Part shown: positions 7,394 through 16,000 of the stretch, one piece after another
How positions within the stretch are numbered: position 1 is the stretch's first letter
Layout of the letters: every line of letters starts with the position of its first letter
Source of the DNA: Desulfovibrio sp. A2
GTDB lineage: Bacteria; Desulfobacterota; Desulfovibrionia; Desulfovibrionales; Desulfovibrionaceae
Length of the DNA stretch: 18,108 nucleotides
NCBI RefSeq assembly: GCF_000226255.1
Contig: NZ_AGFG01000080.1
Coordinates: forward strand, 1 to 18,108
Reading direction: 5' to 3'
Translations under genes and position numbers: made by a program
Notes under the pieces: model-generated
Seen by the model: the letters and a program-made list of their open reading frames with translations, nothing else
Databases searched by the model: none
Told to the model about the DNA's origin: nothing

Positions 7394-8332
7394 ATGCAAC
7401 GGCTTCTGATGTTTCTTGGCCTCGCTGTGGTGGCGCTGGTCGTTCTGGCAGGAAGTTGGCACGCGTTGCGCCCGGTCGAAGGTGAGTGGGCGGAGGTGGA
7501 TGTGGGCCGGGTGACACCGGCCCAGGCTCCGCGAACCGTGGACCCGGCGCGTCCGCACCTTCGCGTGGCCGTGGGTGCCATGGTTTCCCCCCGTGACACC
7601 TACGAAATATACAGCCGCCTGCTCGCGCACATCGGCAGCCTTGCCGGAGCCGACATCGAGTTCGTGCAGCGCAAGACCTACGCAGAGGTCAACGAAATGC
7701 TTCACCGGGGCGAACTGGACCTTGCCTTCGTCTGTTCCGGCCCCTACGCACTGGGCCGCGACACCTACGGCTTCGATCTGCTGGCCTCGCCCGAGGTGCA
7801 GGGCAGCAGCCAGTACAGGTCGTACCTCATCACCCGCAACACCAGCGAACTCCACACCCTGCAAGACTTGCGTGGTCGCACCTTCGCCTTCACCGATCCG
7901 GATTCCAACACCGGCTACCTCGTTCCGCGCTATTGGCTGGCCCTGCTTGGCGAAACGCCGGAGAGCTTCTTCAGTCGGACCATTTTCACGTACAGCCACG
8001 ACAACTCGATCATGGCGGTGGCCAAGGGACTTGTGGATGCCGCCGCCGTGGACAGCCTGATATGGGAGCACTTCGCGAAGCGGCAGCCCGAACTGACGCT
8101 GCAAACGCGGATCATCCTGCGATCGGAGCCGCACGCCATTCCGCCGGTGGTCGCATCGCGTCAGTTGTCCGGAACCTTGCGCAACCGGTTGCGTGACATC
8201 CTGCTGGGCATGCACAAGGATGGCGAGGGCAAGGCAATTCTCTCCGAGTTGATGATCGACAGGTTCGTGCAGCCCGACGATGCCTGGTACGAGTCTATCC
8301 GCACCATGCGCGAAGTGGTAGAACGCCAGTAA
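7394..8332 (+). CDS. PhnD-like periplasmic oxyanion-binding protein, probable sensor component
   Basis: A 312-residue protein with an N-terminal hydrophobic segment at about 4-20 (signal peptide or membrane anchor; no lipobox cysteine). A type II periplasmic binding fold follows, with LRVAVGAMVSPRDTY, ELDLAFVCSGPYALG and a DPDSNTGYLVPRYWL segment. It belongs to the phosphate/phosphonate-binding PhnD group. No ABC permease or ATPase is adjacent; the next gene is a transmembrane sigma-54 regulator, so a ligand-sensing role is more likely than uptake. Similar proteins sense As(III) (AioX, ArxX) or form the sensor domain of TtrS. The only cysteine, C114, sits in the FVCSGPY loop, roughly where AioX has its As(III)-binding Cys108. 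The ligand could be arsenite, tetrathionate or another oxyanion. Confidence 0.85.
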   Translation: MQRLLMFLGLAVVALVVLAGSWHALRPVEGEWAEVDVGRVTPAQAPRTVDPARPHLRVAVGAMVSPRDTYEIYSRLLAHIGSLAGADIEFVQRKTYAEVNEMLHRGELDLAFVCSGPYALGRDTYGFDLLASPEVQGSSQYRSYLITRNTSELHTLQDLRGRTFAFTDPDSNTGYLVPRYWLALLGETPESFFSRTIFTYSHDNSIMAVAKGLVDAAAVDSLIWEHFAKRQPELTLQTRIILRSEPHAIPPVVASRQLSGTLRNRLRDILLGMHKDGEGKAILSELMIDRFVQPDDAWYESIRTMREVVERQ

Positions 8333-8357
8333 CACCACAACCTTTTCCGGATGTCCC

Positions 8358-10547
8358 GTGGCCCAGCAAAGCCTGAAGACCACCCTGCTCCTCGCCGTCG
8401 CCTCGTTGGTCGTGGCCAGTTGTCTGCTCACGGCCCTGCTGGCCTCCCAGCGCTACGCCCGCAGCCTTGAAGATGCGCTGACCGCGCAGGCCCGGACGGT
8501 GGCCCAGAACCTGTCGGCCCAACTGGCCGACCTGGTGCTGACTAACGACCTCGCGGGGGTGCAGCGGCTGCTGGACCGCCAGACGGGCGATGCCAATGTG
8601 GGCTATGCCTTCGTCCTGAAAGGCGGCAGCATCCTTGCCCACACCTTCGACGGCGGGGTGCCCACCGACCTGCTTGCGCTGAATTCCGCCCCGGCGGGCG
8701 ACAGGGGCAGCGTGCGCAAGGTGCGCTTCAGTTCCGGCCCGGCGTATCTCGACGTGGCGTGGCCGATTTTCGAGGGCCGCGCGGGTGAACTGCGCCTGGG
8801 CTTTTCCGAACGGCAGCGCAGTGCGCAGATATCGCGCCTGTGGCTGGAGACGGCGTCCATCACGCTGTCCATCCTCGCTGTGGCGCTTACGGGCGGCATG
8901 CTGTTCCTGCGCCGGGTGACGCGTCCGTTCGCCACGCTGGTCACTGCCATACGCGAGATAGGCCAGGGCAACCTGAACGTGCGTGTGGATGCGGAAGGCC
9001 AGGCGGAAATCGCCCTTGTGGCAGATGCCTTCAACACCATGACCGCCCGGCTGGAACAGTACACCCGGCAGATTGAGGAAAACGCGGCGGCCTTGCAGCG
9101 TTCGCACAGCCAGATGCGGATATCCAACGAGATAGTGCTGGGCGTGGCGGGCCTTGGCAGCCTTCAGGAAGCGGGCGAGTTCCTGTTGCAGCGCATCCGC
9201 GAGATGCTGCGCTGCCGCGACGTGGCGCTGCTCTTTTTCGGGTCGGGGCAGCAGGCGGTGTTCGTTGTCTCGGACGAAGGCATAGGCGTCGTGCGCGATG
9301 CGGAGGTGGTCGAACGGGCCGTGCATGCGCTGGAAGGGTGCGACAGGGTAACGCATTTCGCGGAACCGGTGTTCGCGCCGCCGCTGGTGCCGGAATCCAT
9401 CGCCCGCCGTCCCCGGCAGATGGTGATGCCGCTGCTGCACGAGCAGCGGATTTCCGGCGCGTTGGTGGCGGGGTGCAAGGGCGAATGCGCCTGTAGCTCT
9501 GAAGAGATGGGGGTAGCCGGGCTGGTGCTGGGGCAGGCTGCAGGCAGCATTCGGCGCGTGCTGCACTACGAGGAGGAACTGCGCGACCTGCGTATGCGCC
9601 TCGACGGTACGGCGGGGTTCAGCGGTATCATCGGCAAGGATCCGAAGATGCAGCAGATATTCAAGCTGATCGACGACGTTGCCTCCAGCGACGCCACGGT
9701 GCTCATCACCGGCGAAAGTGGCACCGGCAAGGAACTGGTGGCGCAGGCCATCCACCAGCGCAGCCCGCGCAGGGGCAAGCCTTTCGTGGTGATCAACTGT
9801 TCCGCGTACCCTTCTACCTTGCTGGAGAGCGAGTTGTTCGGCCACGAGCGGGGAGCGTTTACCGGGGCCGATCGGCAGAAGCCCGGAAGATTCGAACTGG
9901 CCGATGGCGGCACCGTGTTCCTGGATGAAATTGGCGAGATTTCGCCCACGGCGCAGGTAAAGCTGCTGCGCGTGCTCCAGACCCGGCAGTTCGAGCGCAT
10001 CGGCGGGGAAAAAGCCGTCAGCGTCGACGTGCGGGTGTTGGCCGCCACGAACAGGGATCTGATGGAAGAGGTGAGGGCGGGGCGTTTCCGGGACGACCTG
10101 TACTACCGGCTCGACGTCATCTCCGTCCGCATGCCCTCGCTGCGTGAACGGCCCAACGACATCCCGCTGCTGGCCCGTCATTTCCTCGGACGCTACGGGC
10201 ATGAACAGGGCGGGGCTGTACCCGGCATAGGTTCCGCGGCCATGCGGCTGCTGCTGAATTATTCCTGGCCGGGCAACGTGCGCGAACTGGAAAATGTCAT
10301 GGAGCAGGCAATGATTCTCGCCCGTGGCGATGTGCTGACCCCGGCTGATCTGCCCGCGCGGCTGCATGCCCCCGTGTCCGCCCCGGTACAGAGCATGGAG
10401 GTGCAGGAGCAGCGTCTCATCCGCGATGCCCTCGAATCTGCCGGATGGAACAAGAAGCTTGCGGCAAGCCGCTTGGGCATCGGGCGGACAACCCTGTACG
10501 CCAAGATGAAGCGGTACGGCATCGTCGAGCCCGCATCGGAAGAATAG
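8358..10547 (+). CDS. Membrane-tethered sigma-54 activator with periplasmic sensor, HAMP and GAF-like domains
   Basis: A 729-residue protein that joins a receptor directly to a transcription activator. TM1 is at about 8-29, a periplasmic domain of about 130 residues follows, TM2 is at about 163-184, HAMP at 183-236, a coiled-coil linker to about 255, and a GAF-like domain at about 256-400 with C373, C377 and C379. The sigma-54 AAA+ domain has Walker A GESGTGKE (452-459), GAFTGA (499-504), Walker B GTVFLDE (518-524) and FRDDLYYRL (577-585). The C-terminal Fis-type helix-turn-helix is at about 690-722. No histidine-kinase or receiver motif is present. The intact GAFTGA loop predicts contact with sigma-54. 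The start is GTG 8358, 25 nt after the binding protein, its likely periplasmic partner. The reductase operon downstream carries a matching promoter. Confidence 0.9.
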   Translation: MAQQSLKTTLLLAVASLVVASCLLTALLASQRYARSLEDALTAQARTVAQNLSAQLADLVLTNDLAGVQRLLDRQTGDANVGYAFVLKGGSILAHTFDGGVPTDLLALNSAPAGDRGSVRKVRFSSGPAYLDVAWPIFEGRAGELRLGFSERQRSAQISRLWLETASITLSILAVALTGGMLFLRRVTRPFATLVTAIREIGQGNLNVRVDAEGQAEIALVADAFNTMTARLEQYTRQIEENAAALQRSHSQMRISNEIVLGVAGLGSLQEAGEFLLQRIREMLRCRDVALLFFGSGQQAVFVVSDEGIGVVRDAEVVERAVHALEGCDRVTHFAEPVFAPPLVPESIARRPRQMVMPLLHEQRISGALVAGCKGECACSSEEMGVAGLVLGQAAGSIRRVLHYEEELRDLRMRLDGTAGFSGIIGKDPKMQQIFKLIDDVASSDATVLITGESGTGKELVAQAIHQRSPRRGKPFVVINCSAYPSTLLESELFGHERGAFTGADRQKPGRFELADGGTVFLDEIGEISPTAQVKLLRVLQTRQFERIGGEKAVSVDVRVLAATNRDLMEEVRAGRFRDDLYYRLDVISVRMPSLRERPNDIPLLARHFLGRYGHEQGGAVPGIGSAAMRLLLNYSWPGNVRELENVMEQAMILARGDVLTPADLPARLHAPVSAPVQSMEVQEQRLIRDALESAGWNKKLAASRLGIGRTTLYAKMKRYGIVEPASEE

Positions 10548-10603
10548 CCCTTTCCCTCACGCATCGCGGGTACGCGCTCCGCCTTCTTGTCGCGTCTGAT
10601 TCA

Positions 10604-10637
10604 GGCCTCCGCTTGCCACGGGGGCCTTTTCGTTTTT
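10604..10637 (+). terminator. Rho-independent terminator of the sensor-regulator unit
   Basis: Stem GGCCTCCG (10604-10611) pairs with CGGGGGCC (10619-10626) through eight base pairs including one T-G pair. The loop has seven bases, and TTTTCGTTTTT follows. It lies 57 nt after the regulator stop and separates this unit from the reductase operon. Confidence 0.8.
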
Positions 10638-10783
10638 CCGGCCAACTGCGAACTTCTGGGGTGGGAGTTGGCGAGCGTATCCTCGCCCAGCACGCCAGCC
10701 ATGTTCATGCGCCTCGCAGATGCAGCGGTGAGCGCTTTTCGCCCGCACCCGGAATGATTTTTTCGCGTCTCCGGCATGGCCGA

Positions 10784-10808
10784 CGCGTGTTCCGTGTTCG
10801 AACACGCG
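10784..10808 (+). promoter_or_regulatory. Candidate upstream activator site, main palindrome
   Basis: CGCGTGTTC (10784-10792) is repeated inverted as GAACACGCG (10800-10808), a perfect 9-7-9 dyad. Inside it lies the uninterrupted 14-bp palindrome CGTGTTCGAACACG (10793-10806), so the element has three GTGTTC-type half-sites. Fis-type activators bind such dyads. Its centre is about 220 bp upstream of the -24 element, a workable distance for a looping sigma-54 activator. Confidence 0.6.
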
Positions 10809-10820
10809 AAATGTTGTTTT

Positions 10821-10845
10821 CGTGTGCGCTGATGCGGGACACACG
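10821..10845 (+). promoter_or_regulatory. Candidate second upstream activator site
   Basis: CGTGTG (10821-10826) and CACACG (10840-10845) form a perfect 6-bp inverted repeat with a 13-nt spacer. It shares the CGTGT core of the stronger palindrome just upstream, as expected of tandem sites for a hexamer-forming activator. Confidence 0.4.
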
Positions 10846-10959
10846 CAACAGCCCGATACATAAGGATAACCACGAAATGACTGCTTTGCGTGCCCCGATT
10901 CGGAACACGAAGGCAGACCTCCAGCCGTGGACAGCTACGTTCGTGCTGACCCGGATACC

Positions 10960-10972
10960 GATCAATTGTTTG
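10960..10972 (+). promoter_or_regulatory. IHF-like DNA-bending site
   Basis: ATCAA-TTGT-TTG (10961-10972) matches the IHF consensus WATCAANNNNTTR except for the first base. It is followed by AT-rich DNA and lies between the palindromes and the sigma-54 promoter, where IHF usually bends DNA to bring the activator to polymerase. Confidence 0.5.
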
Positions 10973-11015
10973 TAATTAATGATATTTGTTTCGCTGATTA
11001 GGTTTGGCAACACGG

Positions 11016-11031
11016 TGGAACGCCGTTTGCT
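11016..11031 (+). promoter_or_regulatory. Sigma-54 (-24/-12) promoter of the reductase operon
   Basis: TGGAACG-CCGT-TTGCT matches the sigma-54 consensus TGGCACG-N4-TTGCW at every position but one, with exact spacing between the GG and GC pairs. Transcription would start near 11041, giving a leader of about 84 nt before the ATG at 11125. This excludes the longer in-frame start at 11035 for the first gene. Confidence 0.8.
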
Positions 11032-11124
11032 CATGTGAAAATGCGCGCATGCCGCGCCATTTCGCACCGCATGACAACGGCCGCCCGCTCCCGGGCCGCC
11101 GAACCGGAACCGAAGGAGTACGAC

Positions 11125-11877
11125 ATGAGCACCATCCTGCCGGTGGAGGACCCGCTCGTAACGATGCAGCGGGACCTCAAACGGACACTGGAGGGCAAGG
11201 GCGGACCGATCGCATGGGTCATGGTCATCGACCAGGCCAAGTGCATCGGCTGTCACGCCTGCACGGTGGCCTGCGCCTCGGAAAACGCCCTGCCGCCCGG
11301 CGTGGTCTACCGACCCGTCATCGAGGAGGAGAAGGGCACCTACCCCAACGTGAGCCGCCGCTTCCTGCCCAGGCCCTGCATGCAGTGCCAGAAGCCTCCG
11401 TGCGTGCCGGTGTGCCCGGTGTCCGCCACATGGAAGGATGACGCCGGGGTGGTGGTCATCGACTACAACAAGTGCATCGGCTGCCGGTTCTGTCTGAAGG
11501 CGTGCCCCTATGGAGCACGGACGTCGGACTTCGGCGAGGCCTACACCGATGGCACCCCCGACCAGGAAGGGCGGCTGCTGGGACGAAAGGCTGCCGCCGC
11601 CGGATACGCGGAACGCACCGCCCCCGAATACGACAAGGAGTGGGGAGCCCGTGGACGCCGTTCGCCCGTTGGCAATGCCCGCAAGTGCCACTTCTGCCTG
11701 CACCGGGTGCAGGCGGGCATGCTGCCGTCCTGCGTCACCTCGTGCGTGGGCCGGGCCACCTTCTTCGGCAACGCCAACGATCCCCAGGCGCTTGTGCGCA
11801 AGCTTACGGGGTCGCCCCGCGTCATGCGGCTGAAGGAGCATCTCGGCACCGAACCGCACGTCTACTACCTGACATAG
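11125..11877 (+). CDS. ttrB: Tetrathionate-reductase-like iron-sulfur subunit (TtrB-like)
   Basis: A 250-residue ferredoxin-type subunit with 16 cluster cysteines in four groups: C40/43/46/50, C85/88/93/97, C117/120/123/127 and C188/191/203/207. This predicts four [4Fe-4S] clusters moving electrons between the membrane subunit and the molybdoenzyme. Segments PPCVPVCPVSATW, LPSCVTSCVGRA and the C-terminal EPHVYYLT resemble Salmonella TtrB. Unlike that protein it has no N-terminal export signal, so it probably crosses the membrane bound to the Tat-exported catalytic subunit. An extra stretch of roughly 45 residues lies at about 138-185 between the third and fourth cysteine groups. AAGGAG at 11113-11118 fixes the start. 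A related DMSO/polysulfide/arsenate-reductase B subunit is the alternative reading. Confidence 0.85.
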   Translation: MSTILPVEDPLVTMQRDLKRTLEGKGGPIAWVMVIDQAKCIGCHACTVACASENALPPGVVYRPVIEEEKGTYPNVSRRFLPRPCMQCQKPPCVPVCPVSATWKDDAGVVVIDYNKCIGCRFCLKACPYGARTSDFGEAYTDGTPDQEGRLLGRKAAAAGYAERTAPEYDKEWGARGRRSPVGNARKCHFCLHRVQAGMLPSCVTSCVGRATFFGNANDPQALVRKLTGSPRVMRLKEHLGTEPHVYYLT

Positions 11878-11888
11878 GGAGGGTGGTC

Positions 11889-13010
11889 ATGAACCAGAGC
11901 ACATCACTGCAAAAATACCTTCTCGGCGCGGCCTGTGCGGGGCTGCTGGCCGGTGCCTGGGGCATCATCGAGGCCCTGCTGCACGGCACGGCCGGAACCG
12001 GGCTTGGCTCGTACGTGCCATGGGGCCTCGGCGTCGTGCTGTACCTGACGTTTCTGGGCTTTTCGGCGGCCGGGCTGATGCTGGCGCTGGTCACCACGGT
12101 ATTCGGTCGTCACGAATACGAGGAACTGGCCGGGCTGGCCGCGTGGACCGTGGTGGTTACCGAAGCCTGCGCGGGCCTCGCCATCGCCACGGACCTCGGC
12201 CACTGGGAGCGCATGTACCGCTTCATCGTCTCCCCCAGCTTCACCTCGCCCATGGCGTGGATGTTCGTGTTCTTCACGGCCATGTTCATCATCTATGCCC
12301 TCAAGGTCCTCGCCCTGCTGAAAGGTGACTCCGCCCGGGCGCACCGGCTGACCATCGTCAGCATACCCGTGGCGTTCCTGTTTTACGGCACCAACGGCTA
12401 CATCTTCGGCACCCTGGTGCATCATCCGGTATGGGGCGGTCCGGTGGTGCCGGTGCTGTTCGTCGCCGCCGCGCTCATGGCGGGCGGAGCCCTGCTGTGC
12501 TTCCTGGCCTGGGCGTTCGGCCATCGTGCCGCGCTGGTGACCGGGCTTGGCAAGGCTGTGCTGGGCATGCTGGTGCTGTTCGCCGTCACCGAGGCGTTGC
12601 TGGTGCTCACGGGGTACCAGGCCGGTGATGCCGACACCGTAGCCGCACTGGACGCGGTGCTTGGCGGCGGCAGTGGGGTGATCTTCTGGGTGCTGCACGT
12701 GGGCGTGGGCATCATTGTGCCGCTGGTGCTGCTGACCCGCGGCAACGCTGCCTCCACGGCATGGGGCTGCCTTGCGCTGGTGCTGGCCTTCGGCGCCGCC
12801 CGCTGGAGCTTCGTGATCGCGCCCCAGTTCATTCCGCCCCTGCACGGGCTTGATCAGGCGTTCGTCCACCACCGCCTTGCCCTCAGCTATTCGCCAAGCC
12901 TTGGCGAATGGCTGGCCACGCTGTTCGTCGCCTCGCTCGGCCTGCTCGGTTTCGTACTCGGACCCCGTGTGGTTCCCGGCCTGTTCAGGGAAGGAGAAGA
13001 CAATGCCTAA
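11889..13010 (+). CDS. ttrC: NrfD/TtrC-like membrane quinol-oxidising subunit
   Basis: A 373-residue polytopic protein with about nine hydrophobic segments and the NrfD/PsrC-like pattern: an early EALLHG loop, a charged DLGHWERMYRF loop, and a late HHRLALSYSPSLGEW segment before the last helix. NrfD-type subunits oxidise menaquinol in the membrane and pass electrons to the iron-sulfur subunit. The frame is open upstream through the previous gene. ATG 11889 follows AGGGAGGGTGG and lies 11 nt after the B-subunit stop. Its last 8 nt overlap the start of the catalytic gene, so the three are translated from one message. The B-C-A order equals that of the Salmonella ttr operon. Confidence 0.85.
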   Translation: MNQSTSLQKYLLGAACAGLLAGAWGIIEALLHGTAGTGLGSYVPWGLGVVLYLTFLGFSAAGLMLALVTTVFGRHEYEELAGLAAWTVVVTEACAGLAIATDLGHWERMYRFIVSPSFTSPMAWMFVFFTAMFIIYALKVLALLKGDSARAHRLTIVSIPVAFLFYGTNGYIFGTLVHHPVWGGPVVPVLFVAAALMAGGALLCFLAWAFGHRAALVTGLGKAVLGMLVLFAVTEALLVLTGYQAGDADTVAALDAVLGGGSGVIFWVLHVGVGIIVPLVLLTRGNAASTAWGCLALVLAFGAARWSFVIAPQFIPPLHGLDQAFVHHRLALSYSPSLGEWLATLFVASLGLLGFVLGPRVVPGLFREGEDNA

Positions 13011-16000
13011 GCACGACAAGACATTCTCCGGCACGCCGCGCGACAGGTTCGCGGTGAACCGCCGGGCATTCCTGAAGAGTTGCGCCCTGCTCGGGGGGGC
13101 GGCGGCCGCTGGCACCGCCGGGGGCGTGCTGCCCTTGGTGGCTGGGGAGGCCGAGGCCGTTTCCATCAAGGGGGAAGGGGCTTACACGCTGCACAAGCCC
13201 GAGCACCAGATCCATTCCGTGTGCCAGCAGTGCAACACCAACTGCGGCATCAAGGTGAAGATCGCCGACGGCCGGGTGGCCAAGATTGACGGCAACCCTT
13301 ACAACCCATGGACCCTCACGCCCCAGTTGCCCTACAAGACTCCGCTCGCGGACGCGGCCACCGTGGATGGCGCACTCTGTCCCAAGGGATATGCGGGCAT
13401 CCAGACGCTGTACGACCCCTACCGCATCGTCAAGGTGCTGAAGCGGGCGGGCAAGCGCGGCGAGAACAAATGGCAGGCCATTCCGTTCGAGCAGGCCATC
13501 AAGGAAGTGGTGGACGGTGGCGACCTGTTTGGCGAGGGCAAGGTGGAAGGCCTGAAGGACCTTGCCACGCTGCGCGACCCTGCCGTGCATGCCGCCATGG
13601 CCAAGGACGCCAAGGATGTGGGCGCGAAGAAGATGACGCTGGAGGACTTCAAGGCCAAGCACGCCGAGAACCTGCATCATCTCATCGACCCCGATCATCC
13701 CGACCTTGGCCCGAAGAACAACCACGTCTGCTACAACTGGGGCCGCCAGAAGGGCGGGCGCGGCGAATTCGTGCTGCGCTTCTTCAACGACAACATCGGC
13801 ACCGCCAATACCCACGGGCACACCACGGTCTGCCAGGGCTCGCTGTACTTCACGTGCAAGGCCATGTCCGACCAGTTCGTGGAAGGCAAGTTCACCGATG
13901 GCAGCAAGTTCTACTGGCAGGCCGATACGGGCAACGCCGAGTTCATCATCTTCGTGGGGGCCAACCCATACGAGGCCAACTACGGCCCGCCCATGCGCGC
14001 CGGCAAGATCACGCAGGGCGTGGTCGACAAGCAGCGCAAGATCGCCGTCATCGACCCGCGTTGCTCCAAGACCGCCGGACGCGCATGGAAGTGGCTGCCC
14101 GTGGAGCCTGCGGGCGTTGGTGCCCTGGGTATGGGCATGATTCGCTGGATCATCGAGAACGAACGGTTCGATGCCCGGTACTTGGCCAACGCCAACAAGG
14201 GGGCGGCAAAGGCCGACAACGAACCCACCTGGACGCAGGGACCGTGGCTGGTCAAGCTGCGCGAGGACGGTACGCCCGGTGCGTTCCTGCGCGGTTCGGA
14301 CCTTGGCGTCGCGCCGCAGAAGCGCCCCGCCAAGAAGGAAGGAGAATGGGAGTTCGATGCCTTCGTGGTGCTGGACAATGGCCAGCCCAAGCTGTTCGAC
14401 CCCAATGACGAGGCCGCACCTGCGGAAGGCGCGCTGTTCGTCGATCAGGAAGTGAACGGCATCAAGGTCAAGTCCGTGCTGCAAATATACCGCGAGGCGG
14501 CGTACGAGCGTACCCTTGCGGAATGGGCGCAGCTCGCCGGGGTGGCGGAAGGCGACATCGTCGAATTGGCCCGCGAGTTCACCAGCCATGGCAAGCAGGC
14601 CGTGGCCGACCTGCACCGGGGCGTTTCGCAGCATACCTCGGGCTTCTATAACGTGGTGGTCTGGATGATGGTCAACATCCTCATCGGCAACCACGACTGG
14701 ATGGGCGGCCTTGCCAAGGCCACCACCTACAACCACAAGGGCGACAAGGAAGGGATGCCCTACGACACCGGCAAGGGGAAGAAGATCAAGCCGTGGGGCA
14801 TCTCCATCATCCGGCACGGTGTGCAGTATGACAAGACCACCCTGTTCGAGGGCTACCCGGCAAAGCGCATGTGGTACCCGTTCGCCAGCGACATCTACCA
14901 GGAGGTAATCCCCAGCGCGGGCGACATGTACCCGTACCAGCTCAAGTGGCTGTTCATGTACATGGGCACCCCCGTCTATTCGCTGCCCTCCGGCCACAAG
15001 CTGATCGAAATCCTGGCGGACCCGAAGAAAATCCCGCTGTTCGTCGCATCGGACATCACCGTCGGCGAAACCAGCATGTACGCGGACTACATCTTCCCCG
15101 ACCTGACCTATCTGGAACGGTGGGAGTTCTCCGGTTCGCATCCCTCCATGACCTGCAAGGTGGCACCGTTCCGCCAGCCCGCCGCACAGCCCGTGACGGA
15201 CACGGTAACGGTGTTCGGCCAGAAGATGCCCATCTCGCTGGAATCAACCCTGCTGGCCATCGCTGAGCGCATGAAGCTGCCGGGCTTCGGCGAGAACGCC
15301 TTTGGCGAGGGGCTGCACTTCCGCCGTGATGAGGACATGTACCTGCGTATGGTGGCCAACCTTGCCTTCGGCGAGAAGGCCGACGGCTCCGACAAGGTGC
15401 CAGCGGCCAGCGCGGAGGAGATTGAACTGTTCAAGAAGGCCCGCGCCCACCTGCCGGAAACGGTGTTCGATGCCGCCCGTTGGGAGAAGGTGATCGGCTC
15501 CGACCTGTGGCCGCACGCCGTGTACGTCATGAACCGGGGCGGGCGGTTCCAGGAATACCAGAAGGCCTACAAGGAAGGTCAGTTGGCCAACAAGTACGGC
15601 AAGATGGTGGGCATCTACTTCGACAACCTCGCCAAGGCCAAGCACGCCATGACCGGCAAGGCATACGTGCCCCATGGCCGGTGGATGCCCAGCCCCACGG
15701 ACTGCACCGGCAAGCCGGTGGAGGACGAAAAGCAGGGATACGACCTGACGCTGATAACCTACAAGACCATCACTCAGACCAAGAGCCGCACCATCGGCAA
15801 CTACTGGCTGGGTGCCATCCTGCCCGAAGGCTTCGTGGAGGTGGCGGCTGCCGATGCCAAGCGCATGGGGCTGAAGGACGGCGACCTCGTGAAGGTGGCC
15901 TCTGCCAGTAATCCTGACGGCGTATGGGACTTCGCCAACGGACGTACCCGTCCCATGGTGGGGGCCGTGAAGGTGCGTGAAGGAATGCGTCCCGGCGTGG

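Larger units (their letters stand above)
10638..11124. other. Regulatory intergenic region upstream of the reductase operon
   Basis: A gene-free stretch of about 490 nt, with a notably AT-rich patch at about 10961-11005. It contains strong palindromes at 10784-10845, scattered CACGAA/TTCGTG half-sites (10819, 10871, 10906, 10940), an IHF-like site, a sigma-54 promoter and, at 11041-11050, the palindrome ATGCGCGCAT near the predicted transcription start. Short open frames here look non-coding. Confidence 0.6.

Noticed and set aside
8295..10367. 690-codon open frame on the minus strand opposite the sigma-54 regulator
   Set aside because: A shadow frame; the plus strand carries intact Walker, GAFTGA and helix-turn-helix motifs.
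10445..10975. Short open frames across the end of the regulator and the gap before ttrB
   Set aside because: They cross a terminator and the sigma-54 control sites, and their composition is not protein-like.
11035..11124. Longer N-terminus for the TtrB-like subunit
   Set aside because: The predicted sigma-54 transcript starts after 11035, the extra residues do not form a signal peptide, and AAGGAG precedes the ATG at 11125.
12985..15141. 718-codon open frame on the minus strand opposite ttrA
   Set aside because: No recognisable motif and no ribosome binding site. Long antisense frames are common opposite GC-rich genes, and the plus-strand ttrA is unmistakable.
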